NCBI GenBank assembly: GCA_963708675.1
Contig: CAVPTO010000004.1
Coordinates: 248,001 to 312,000 of the forward strand
From: DATAXP01 sp963708675
GTDB taxonomy: Bacteria > Planctomycetota > Planctomycetia > Pirellulales > PNKZ01
Length of the DNA: 64,000 nt
Reading direction: 5' to 3'
Below are positions 57,402-64,000 of this stretch, piece by piece (the first letter of the stretch is position 1; the number at the start of each line of letters is the position of its first letter). The position numbers and the translations under genes were made by a program. The notes beneath the pieces were generated by a model that saw only the letters and a list, made by a program, of their open reading frames with translations, did no database searches and was not told the DNA's origin.

Positions 57402-58817
57402 CTAGGCCACTTGGTAGGCTCGCGCGCGGAACAGGAACTCGACGATGTTCCCTTCGTGCGGTTGAAGCCAGTCGAGTTTTACGGTGGGTACGGGGCCGAC
57501 GTTCAAGCGATCGATGTGCGTGGCGTCGGTGAGTTGTTGCCGCCACTTGGCGTCGCTCGTGAGCGCGGTGCAGACGAGTGTTTGCCCGATCGATTCGAGC
57601 ATCTTTTCTTGCGGGCACTCGACGACCGTCACGAACGGGAACATGTACTCGTCTTTGGCGATCTGCTTGTCGGGGCTGGCGCAGTGCACGACCGTCGGCC
57701 GCAGGTACGCGCAGCGTTCCTTTTCGATCAGCCGTGGCCCGTATTCGGCGGTGACGTGCGTGACGCCGGGCTCGGTCATCTTTTGTTCGATCATCTTCCA
57801 CACCGCTTGCGCGGCGTTCGGAACCGTGAAGGCCGCGAGTCCCGCCTTCGGATCGTCGGGCGGCAGCGCGTCGACGGGGCCAATACGCTTGGCGATCGCG
57901 GCGGCGATTTCCTTCGTGTGTCGCGACGCCCAGATGCCCGAGCAGTTGATGCAGCCGCGGCCACTGTTGACATACACGCTGTCGACCATCACATCGAGAT
58001 ACTTCTCCCAATCGTCGACAACATCGTCGCCGAGCAGGATCTTGCTGAAGCCGGGGCCGTGCACCTGCACGCGAGGATCGCCTTTGTACTTCTCGATCGT
58101 CGCGGTGCCGCCGAAGATCATTGCTCGTTGACAGTGTGATAGGACCGCGCTGCCGACATCGTGGGCGCCCGGATAGATCGAGATCGCTTCGCTCGGCACG
58201 CCGGCGGCGACCATCGCGGCCGCCATACGGTACGGCGTCCAAGGTTCTTGCGAGCCGGGCTTGAGCACGAGCCCGATCTGCAACGGAATCACCGGCAGCC
58301 ACAGCGTGTGTACGCCCGGCGAGTTCGACGGCAGCACGAGCCCCAGCACCGGCGATTGCGCCTGATAACTGACAACGACGTCGCGCTTCTCGCGCCCCCA
58401 GCCTTGTCGCAAGATGTTCAGGTCGAGACCTCGCGTGAGGGCGTCGAGCATCTGACCCATGTGCGACATGACGAAGAAGTTCTTCTGCATGTTGGCGCGG
58501 CACATGGCCACGGGGATGCCGGTGGTCGCCGACTGAATCTTGGCGAAATCGTCCGGCGTCTGCTGAGTGTCCCCCATCGGCAGCGTCGCGTTGAGGTACA
58601 GGTCGCCCGCCTTCTCGACGATGCTCACCAACTGATCGCATGGAATGTCGCGTAGCGCATCGCGAGCGCGCTGTGCAAGACGCATATCGCGCCCCAGCAG
58701 CGAGCCATTCACCTGGCTAACCGTCGCGACGGGTTCTTCGGTGAGAAAGTGCGAGAGCGTTTGCGTCTCGAGCGATTCGTAAGGCTTGCCCCATCGCCAC
58801 GCGGGAAGATTCAACAC
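57402..58817 (-). CDS. ALDH-superfamily reductase lacking the usual base
   Basis: A 471-residue aldehyde-dehydrogenase-superfamily protein. The central core is recognisable (SPVLGLVLPSNSPGVHTLWLPVIPLQIGLVLKPG in pieces; AAAMVAAGVPSEAISIYPG; MIFGGTATIEKYKG), and the catalytic Cys is in GRGCINCSG. The position of the general-base Glu (ELGGK) is taken by HGPGFSK, so a hydrolytic role is unlikely and an acylating or acyl-reducing role (as in CoA-acylating ALDHs or LuxC) is favoured. The N-terminal 130 residues are divergent. It lies between a pectate lyase and a ligase-like gene, forming an apparent acid-to-aldehyde module with the Fe-ADH. Confidence 0.7.
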   Translation of the reverse strand: MLNLPAWRWGKPYESLETQTLSHFLTEEPVATVSQVNGSLLGRDMRLAQRARDALRDIPCDQLVSIVEKAGDLYLNATLPMGDTQQTPDDFAKIQSATTGIPVAMCRANMQKNFFVMSHMGQMLDALTRGLDLNILRQGWGREKRDVVVSYQAQSPVLGLVLPSNSPGVHTLWLPVIPLQIGLVLKPGSQEPWTPYRMAAAMVAAGVPSEAISIYPGAHDVGSAVLSHCQRAMIFGGTATIEKYKGDPRVQVHGPGFSKILLGDDVVDDWEKYLDVMVDSVYVNSGRGCINCSGIWASRHTKEIAAAIAKRIGPVDALPPDDPKAGLAAFTVPNAAQAVWKMIEQKMTEPGVTHVTAEYGPRLIEKERCAYLRPTVVHCASPDKQIAKDEYMFPFVTVVECPQEKMLESIGQTLVCTALTSDAKWRQQLTDATHIDRLNVGPVPTVKLDWLQPHEGNIVEFLFRARAYQVA

Positions 58818-58853
58818 GAGCGGACTCCACTATCGAAACAAAAAACGCGATGC

Positions 58854-59219
58854 CTAGTTATCCGTTGCTTCCAACTCTTGGCGCGCCTGCGACCATGGAA
58901 TTGTCGGTTCCTGTCGCCGTTGCTCGACGACGTTCCAAAAGTCGGCCGAATGCGAGCCAGCGATAACCGGCGCCTCGACTTCTACCCAGGTGCAAAACTC
59001 TTCGCCCGAATCGTCGTCGAACGTGAACTCGATGCGATGCGTCGGAGGTGGAATCGTCTCGCCTGAGGCGGCCATCAATTCAAAATGACCCTCCAATGTC
59101 GAGGCGATTTCGTCGCGAGCGTGTTCCAACGAGGCGGCCGTCGCGACGCAGCCCGGGACGTCGGGCACATCGACGCTGAAACCGGTCGCGGTACGACGAA
59201 TAATCACTGCATAACGCAT
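58854..59219 (-). CDS. HicB-like antitoxin-fold protein
   Basis: A 121-residue protein whose first 70 residues fit the HicB antitoxin fold: YAVIIRRTATGFSVDVPDVPGCVATAASLEHARDEI. The remainder is a non-helix-turn-helix tail (EEFCTWVEVEAP, SHSADFW). No HicA toxin (short, with a GSH motif) is found within 300 bases on either side. It may be a solitary HicB-like regulator. It is on the same strand as the ALDH and ligase genes, 34 bases upstream of the ALDH. Confidence 0.7.
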   Translation of the reverse strand: MRYAVIIRRTATGFSVDVPDVPGCVATAASLEHARDEIASTLEGHFELMAASGETIPPPTHRIEFTFDDDSGEEFCTWVEVEAPVIAGSHSADFWNVVEQRRQEPTIPWSQARQELEATDN

Positions 59220-59244
59220 CGCATGATTACCTTGACCGGCATCG

Positions 59245-60354
59245 TTAATACACGCCCACCGTCGTTGCCTCGGCCAACTCGTGAAACGGTCGCACGCCGC
59301 TGACGCCGTCCCAGGGGTACTTCGCGAACGGCGCTTCGCGCTCGCCTTCGTCGCGTTCCATGAAGCCGGGGACGAAGAACTCTTTGGTCAGCGTGTAGAG
59401 CTTCACGCGACCGGTCTTGCCGTAGTCGACCACCTTGCGATAGTCGTCGAACTCGACGACTTCGGTGACGGCCCGCGGCTGCGGAGCGTAGTAGCTGATC
59501 TTGTACTTTTCGACGGCGGTCACGGGCTTCGAGCAGGCGAGCCCCATCAGCGTGTTGCCGTAGGTGGGCGTCATGTAGATGTCGTCGAGATACTCCTCGG
59601 TGATGAACCTGGTCCACTGCGGCGTGAACTCGGTGCCGCCCGAGAAGATGCCGGTGATGCCGGTGTCGGCCAGCCGCTTGCCTTGCTTCTCGAGCGCGAG
59701 GCACAACGATTCGAGCAGCTTGGGCGTCGTGAACATGCACTTGATGTCGTGCCCGGCGCTGAGAATGGTGAGCGCCTGGTCGATGCAGTGCTGCTTGTAC
59801 GCTTCGAGGTGTTCCATCCACCCCTTCTTGATGAGCTTGATGACCCAGCGCGGGTCGAGGTCGACGCAGAAGCAAATGCCGCCGCGATGTTGGGCCAAGT
59901 GTTCAACCGCGAGTCGCAAGCGGCGTGGACCGCTGGGGCCGAGCATCAACCAATTCGCCCCCTTGGGAAAGTACTTGTCGGGCAGCGTGTCGCTGAACAG
60001 CGAGTAGTCGGTGCGAAAATCCTCCATCGCGATGCGGCTCTTCGGGATGCCCGTCGTGCCGCCAGTCTCGAACACGTAGACGGGTTTGTCGGCCAACCCC
60101 TTCGGCACCCAGCGACGCACCGGCCCGCCGCGAAGCCATTCGTCCTGGAACTCGGGAAACTTTTTCAAGTCGTCGAAGCTCTTCACGTCCTTGAGCGGAT
60201 TGAAGTCGAGCTTCGACGCGTATTCGAGCCAGAACGGGCAGCCGGTCGACGGGTTGAAGTGCCACTGCACCGTTTCGTAGGTGTGGGCGTCGAGCCTCTC
60301 GCGCGCGGCGGCAACAAGCGGGGCAAGGTCAGCGTCGGTCGTGGTCGCGCTCAT
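59245..60354 (-). CDS. Adenylate-forming ligase, PaaK/LuxE-like
   Basis: A 369-residue protein of the ANL superfamily without the usual C-terminal lid, close in length to LuxE acyl-protein synthetases and short phenylacetate-CoA ligases. The adenylation loop is VFETGGTTGIPKSRI, with conserved STGCPFWLEYA, MLGPSGPRRL, FTTPKLLESLCLALE, IFSGGTEF and PTYGNTLMGLA (family Y-G-x-T/S motif). It probably activates a carboxylate as acyl-AMP and hands it to the ALDH-like reductase downstream. The reading direction and spacing fit a transcript with HicB-like, ALDH, lyase and Fe-ADH genes. Confidence 0.75.
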   Translation of the reverse strand: MSATTTDADLAPLVAAARERLDAHTYETVQWHFNPSTGCPFWLEYASKLDFNPLKDVKSFDDLKKFPEFQDEWLRGGPVRRWVPKGLADKPVYVFETGGTTGIPKSRIAMEDFRTDYSLFSDTLPDKYFPKGANWLMLGPSGPRRLRLAVEHLAQHRGGICFCVDLDPRWVIKLIKKGWMEHLEAYKQHCIDQALTILSAGHDIKCMFTTPKLLESLCLALEKQGKRLADTGITGIFSGGTEFTPQWTRFITEEYLDDIYMTPTYGNTLMGLACSKPVTAVEKYKISYYAPQPRAVTEVVEFDDYRKVVDYGKTGRVKLYTLTKEFFVPGFMERDEGEREAPFAKYPWDGVSGVRPFHELAEATTVGVY

Positions 60355-60508
60355 GCTATGAACCTCAAAAAAGACGACGCCCTGTCGAAAGGATCGCGGG
60401 CGGCGGAAGACGATAGGCGGCAGGCGGGTAGACTCTCAGCGTAACGAACGGAAAACGCGGTGACAACTAGCTGCTCGATCAGCACTTCGATCGCCGGCGA
60501 CACACCGT

Positions 60509-60682
60509 TTAGACGCCCGAGAATCGGTTACCGCAGTCCTTGCATCGATAGACGTGCAGCCCGAACAGCGCCCAGATGCGATGCCACCATTTGTCGCGCG
60601 TTCGGACGACTTCGAGGCCCGAGCATTCGGGACACTTCGAGCCTGAAGGAGCGGGCCGAGAGCGAGAGCGTTTTTTCTCCAT
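60509..60682 (-). CDS. Small zinc-ribbon protein (57 aa)
   Basis: From ATG 60682 this encodes 57 residues with two Cys pairs, CPEC near residue 17 and CKDC near residue 47, separated by a Trp-rich helix (DKWWHRIWALFGLHVYRC). This is a treble-clef or zinc-ribbon-like arrangement with a basic N-terminus (EKKRSRSRP). A longer overlapping frame begins inside the hydrolase gene and is not supported. Function unknown; nucleic-acid binding is plausible. Confidence 0.6.
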   Translation of the reverse strand: MEKKRSRSRPAPSGSKCPECSGLEVVRTRDKWWHRIWALFGLHVYRCKDCGNRFSGV

Positions 60683-60768
60683 ACTCTTTATCCTACACGG
60701 CAGCGAAGAGCAGGCGAGTAATAAGACGTGGAGCTCCTGGTTTCTTTCGCTCAGATGCGAAGGTGCGA

Positions 60769-61635
60769 TCACGCGACCTGCAACCATCGCAGCAGTCGCG
60801 ACGTCACTTCCGTGTATGCCCCGGTGTAAACATGGTCGGCGCCGGCGACGATCGACAACGTCAGGTTCGCCATCGACGGGCGCCGCTCTTCGAGCGCCTC
60901 GGGCATCCCGGCGAACGCCATCCCGCTCAACTCGGCCGTGCCGTAGGTCACCAACAGTGGGCAGGTCACGCGATCGATAAACTTCAACACGTCGTACCGC
61001 TCTTCCGGGCCATACTTGTCGAGGTACGACGCGACGGTGATCATCTGCGGCAACGGGAAACGCACGTCCATGAGCGCACCGGTGTTCTTCGCGTTGGCTT
61101 CGATGACCGCGGACTCGTATTCGCTGAGGAATACCGCGCCGCGGGCTCTCGCGGCGAACGCGCTGTGCGACAGCCGCGGAGGCGACAACGCGGCGACGGC
61201 TTGTGTCGCTGCGTGTGGTTCCAACGCCTGAGCGTAGATCGCCTTCACCGCGCCGAGGCTGTGACCCACGACGGCCACGCGGCTGAAACCCTGCGCAACC
61301 AACCAATCGAGCCAGGCAGCGAGGTCGTGCCGACAGTCGTCGACGATTTCGTAGGCCGACCCCATCCGTCGCGGGCCTTCGGTCGTTCGGCCATTGAAGA
61401 TGACGTCGTGCCCGCGAGTGTTCACCGACAGAACGGGCAAACCCGCCTCGGCCAGTCGAGGAATCAACCCTTGCGACAGCGACGAGCTGTAAAAGTTTGC
61501 GCCGGTGCCGTGGATCAGCAGAATGGCATCAACCGAAAGGCCCGATGCCTGCGAATTACCGGCGTGGAACGCACCGTGTAACGTGACACCATCGGCGGTG
61601 GTCGCTTCTACGAACGTCGCTGCCACGACAGTCAC
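60769..61635 (-). CDS. Cytosolic alpha/beta hydrolase
   Basis: A 288-residue hydrolase with LLIHGTGANFYSS (oxyanion region), the nucleophile elbow VVGHSLGA with Ser126, and a probable catalytic His268 in GADHVYTG. No signal peptide is present. It resembles carboxylesterase/thioesterase or dienelactone-hydrolase-like enzymes; substrate unknown. It precedes the zinc-ribbon gene and follows the 61679 gene on the same strand, with 43 bases between them. Confidence 0.85.
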   Translation of the reverse strand: MTVVAATFVEATTADGVTLHGAFHAGNSQASGLSVDAILLIHGTGANFYSSSLSQGLIPRLAEAGLPVLSVNTRGHDVIFNGRTTEGPRRMGSAYEIVDDCRHDLAAWLDWLVAQGFSRVAVVGHSLGAVKAIYAQALEPHAATQAVAALSPPRLSHSAFAARARGAVFLSEYESAVIEANAKNTGALMDVRFPLPQMITVASYLDKYGPEERYDVLKFIDRVTCPLLVTYGTAELSGMAFAGMPEALEERRPSMANLTLSIVAGADHVYTGAYTEVTSRLLRWLQVA

Positions 61636-61678
61636 AGTGACGAATTCCGGGGCGGGGTCGAGTGCCCGTGCGGCACAA

Positions 61679-62134
61679 TCAAGCGCTGGGCGTGCTGCTC
61701 AACTGGGCAAGCACTTGAAGGACGCCATTCAGGTGGGCGAGTCGCGGACCAAAACGGTCGACGAACTCGCTGAGCAGAAACTCGCCGTCGGCCAGCGAGT
61801 CGACGTTCGCGTTCACCTCTTCGGTCAGCGTCTCGAGGAAAGACGTCTGCACGCGGCTCAGGCCTTCGGCCGCCACGCGACACGAATGGGCGAGTTCCGG
61901 GTTCGCGGCCTTCCAATTCACCAGCTCTTGCGAACGTTGGCGTTGGCTAGCACTTAGCTGCGAAACCAGCTCTTCCAGCAGCTCGTTCTGACGGTCTTGA
62001 GCAGCAACCAACTCGCGCAGCAACCGGGTCTGCTCGCTATCGCCACGGTCGGGAACCGACGCTGGCGCTGCATGCGTAGCAGCGGTCACATCGACCGGCG
62101 GAAACAACGAACTGGTCGTCTGACGGTCCTGCAT
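61679..62134 (-). CDS. Conserved hypothetical helical protein
   Basis: From ATG 62134 this is 151 residues; the longer reading upstream to 62392 is rejected because the extra part lacks conservation-like features and spans a repeat. Residues 1-40 are Pro/Ala-rich, then long helices follow with heptad character (LLRELVAAQDRQNELLEELVSQL, FLETLTEEVNANVDSLADGEFLLSEFVDRFG). Coiled-coil interaction is likely; function unknown. Confidence 0.6.
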   Translation of the reverse strand: MQDRQTTSSLFPPVDVTAATHAAPASVPDRGDSEQTRLLRELVAAQDRQNELLEELVSQLSASQRQRSQELVNWKAANPELAHSCRVAAEGLSRVQTSFLETLTEEVNANVDSLADGEFLLSEFVDRFGPRLAHLNGVLQVLAQLSSTPSA

Positions 62135-62479
62135 AGAGGCCACCCACCGTGTGAAACATACCGCAGAAGGAAGAGACTCCCAATATAAACTGCCGTCGCT
62201 CTCACTGTCGAGAGTTTGGATAGAAGATTCCGTGACAGCAGGGTTTAGGGCGTTAAAGTCGCCGCCTTGCGCGGCCCGATGGCTAACGATGCCTGGTGGC
62301 TTGTTCCCCTGTGAGAACACGAGACCTCGCGCTCGAGAGTCCACGTCGCTTGCGGTTTCGCGCGTTGTCTCTAAGTAAGCGCGAAATCGCAAGCGGTGAT
62401 GGCGGACCGCGCGAAGGTCGGCCGTCTTCCTAGGGATCCGACAAACCGACGATCGACATCCACGAAGCAGGGAGGCTTA
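62135..62479. other. Divergent intergenic region with family G repeat
   Basis: About 345 bases between divergent genes, expected to hold both promoters. At 62347-62395 there is an inverted repeat CGCTTGCGGTTTCGCGC / GCGCGAAATCGCAAGCG, one arm of which also occurs at 40766-40782. No other gene or RNA was recognised. Confidence 0.6.
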
Positions 62480-63049
62480 ATGGCTGACGACGCGCAGGGG
62501 GCTACGGCGTTCGGTTTCTACACCGTCGTCCGCAGTCCGACGCAAGACTTCTTCGGCGGCTACCTGGTGCTCAACGCCAATGGTCGACCGTTGGAGTTCC
62601 ACTGCACGGCGCCGGTGAGGACCAACCGCGCCCAAGAGATTCTCTTCGGTGCGACGCTCGAGCCGTATCTGTACGGCGAACAGATCGGGCAAACACTCGT
62701 CAACAAGGCAGAGACGCCCGTGGCGGTCGTGTGTACCGATGTGCTCGCGGCGCTGGCGGTAAGAGATCACATCGCGGTGCCCGTGGCACTCGTCTTCCCC
62801 CAACAAGACGACAAGACGATCGAGGCGGCAAACGCCGATGGTCGCAACTTCCGAATTGACGCGCTGCACGCCTACCCGCCGCCTTCGTTCATGGTGAAGC
62901 AATACCGGCTTGCCGTCGCGACGGGCTTTCAGCGCGATGAGGCCGTCATCACGGCGAACCTCGCAGCGCTGGCCGATCGGTTGCCGCTCGACGAGCCCTT
63001 CGTGCGCATCCGCGAGGCGATCGAGGAAGCCCAGCGGAGCGGTAAATGA
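62480..63049 (+). CDS. Conserved hypothetical protein coupled to a SNF2 helicase
   Basis: A 189-residue protein starting at ATG 62480 after GGAGG. It has the segments FYTVVRSPTQDFFGGYLVLNANGRPLEFHC, ILFGATLEPYLYGEQIGQTL and AVVCTDVLAALAVRDH, which look like one compact alpha/beta domain; I do not know a named family. Its stop overlaps the start of the helicase gene (ATGA at 63046-63049), so the two proteins are probably made together and may cooperate. Confidence 0.75.
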   Translation: MADDAQGATAFGFYTVVRSPTQDFFGGYLVLNANGRPLEFHCTAPVRTNRAQEILFGATLEPYLYGEQIGQTLVNKAETPVAVVCTDVLAALAVRDHIAVPVALVFPQQDDKTIEAANADGRNFRIDALHAYPPPSFMVKQYRLAVATGFQRDEAVITANLAALADRLPLDEPFVRIREAIEEAQRSGK

Positions 63050-64000
63050 CCGCCTGGAGTTGGAAAGCGGCCCCGGCGGTCGACGTGCAAAGCGTGCCGC
63101 TGTCGGTCAATGAGGCACCCACGCTGCACAGCTTCGGCCGGGCTGCGATGCTGGCCGATGCCGTCCCGTGCGACAGTATCGACACGCGTCTCACGCCCGG
63201 CGGCGTCGTCTCGCTCACGCGCTTGAAACCCCGCATCAAGACGTGGAGTTTCAAGTTCCCCGACCCGCTGGCGGGACTCGCTCCGCTTGCCTCTGTTCAA
63301 GCTCCGCTTACACCGTTGCCGCGAGTGCGGCCCGATTCGCTCACGCGGCTTCACCCGCCCGAAGACCTGGTGAAGCTCGAAGACAGGCTGTTCTACGTCC
63401 TTCAGCCGCCGCTGGAGACGATCTTCGCCGATCGGGCGCTGGAGTTCCCATTCCAGCCGTTCCCGTATCAGTTCGAAGGCGTGGCGTTTCTGTACCCGCG
63501 AAGCGCCGCGGTGCTGGCCGACGAGATGGGACTCGGCAAAACGATGCAGGCGATCACGGCGATGCGGCTACTGCTGCACTCGCGCCACGTGCGGACGATT
63601 TTGTTGGTGTGCCCGAAGCCGCTGGTGACCAACTGGCAGCGAGAGTTCCGACGTTGGGCGCCCGAGGTGCCGACGACCGTCATCGAAGGCGACGCCGCGC
63701 GACGTCATTGGCAATGGCAGTTGGCCGATACGCCGCTCAAGATCGCCAACTACGAAATCCTCACACGCGATCGCGACGCCTACACTTCGGCCGGCACGTT
63801 CGATCTGGTGATGCTCGACGAGTCGCAACGAATCAAGAACCGCACGAGTGCAACCGCGCAGGCGGTGCGTGCCATTCCGAGGCGGCGTTCGTGGGCGCTC
63901 ACGGGCACGCCAGTCGAGAACAGCCCGGAAGATTTGGTCGGCATCTTCGAGTTTCTTGCCCCGGGTCATCTCAATAGCGACATGAAGCCTCGCAACATGG
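63046..64000 (+). CDS. SNF2-family DEAD/DEAH helicase, cut by window end
   Basis: This frame is open from ATG 63046 to the end of the window (318 codons, no stop reached). After a divergent N-terminal region of about 150 residues come the superfamily 2 motifs: motif I DEMGLGKT near residue 162, motif Ia LLVCPKPLVTNW, motif II as LDESQRIKN (DESQ in place of DEAH) and motif III ALTGTPVEN. It is a Swi2/Snf2-type ATPase probably acting on DNA-protein or RNA-polymerase complexes. The C-terminal helicase half lies outside the window. Confidence 0.9.
   Translation, partial: MTAWSWKAAPAVDVQSVPLSVNEAPTLHSFGRAAMLADAVPCDSIDTRLTPGGVVSLTRLKPRIKTWSFKFPDPLAGLAPLASVQAPLTPLPRVRPDSLTRLHPPEDLVKLEDRLFYVLQPPLETIFADRALEFPFQPFPYQFEGVAFLYPRSAAVLADEMGLGKTMQAITAMRLLLHSRHVRTILLVCPKPLVTNWQREFRRWAPEVPTTVIEGDAARRHWQWQLADTPLKIANYEILTRDRDAYTSAGTFDLVMLDESQRIKNRTSATAQAVRAIPRRRSWALTGTPVENSPEDLVGIFEFLAPGHLNSDMKPRNM

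Noticed and set aside
59281..60444. Plus-strand open frame of 387 codons
   Set aside because: Antisense of the adenylate-forming ligase with its GGTTGIPK loop.

Overview
The window reads as chromosomal DNA of a planctomycete (Planctomycetota, most likely order Pirellulales). The evidence is family-level: a PVC-type heme-binding CxxCH dehydrogenase, two secreted Gfo/Idh/MocA oxidoreductases, a Flp pilin of planctomycete type, two Lpg1974/BBP7-like outer-membrane barrels, a neutral-ceramidase-like secreted protein, PilZ and DUF2934 proteins, high GC, and many genes without a clear Shine-Dalgarno site. Assignments rest on reading motifs; no database search was run.

Layout. 1-7.9 kb: secreted hydrolases (esterase, DUF1080-like, GH43-like), small membrane proteins, a PilZ protein and a DUF2934 protein. 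8-11 kb: a tandem pair of paralogous outer-membrane proteins with related upstream regions. 11.4-18.4 kb: a 1047-residue cytochrome-linked dehydrogenase, a Flp pilin, a ceramidase-like protein, a UPF0314 membrane protein and a Gfo/Idh oxidoreductase. 18.8-23.3 kb: a membrane-anchored VWA-like protein, a PIG-L deacetylase beside a NagB-like protein, and a frameshifted Gfo/Idh gene. 23.5-31.3 kb: MFS transporter, ROK regulator, FSA-type transaldolase, bicupin, then suyA, suyB, slcC and comC homologues. Together these look like a sulfosugar (sulfoquinovose/sulfolactate) catabolic locus in which a transaldolase releases a C3 sulfonate, two dehydrogenases invert sulfolactate stereochemistry, and SuyAB releases pyruvate plus sulfite. 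31.3-38.7 kb: YeaQ-type protein, an Lhr helicase carrying an in-frame repeat, a HIBADH-family reductase and an MFS transporter. 38.8-45.7 kb: an Arg-rich protein, ThiC, a PQQ-propeller membrane protein, a complete IS4-family insertion sequence and a di-heme cytochrome. 46-52.6 kb: low-complexity lipoprotein, cytidylate-kinase-like protein, a three-gene radical-SAM / H-protein / ferredoxin operon, and an FkbM methyltransferase. 52.7-64 kb: two secreted Cys-rich proteins (one metallothionein-like), a frameshifted PQQ-propeller gene, Fe-alcohol dehydrogenase, pectate lyase, an unusual ALDH-superfamily protein, HicB-like protein, an adenylate-forming ligase, a hydrolase, and a SNF2 helicase cut by the window end.

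A second theme is repeats. At least nine kinds of palindromic element lie between genes. Several touch or enter gene 3' ends and supply stop codons or C-terminal tails; one sits in frame inside lhr, and the IS has inserted into the hairpin of another. No tRNA, rRNA, CRISPR array or riboswitch was recognised.
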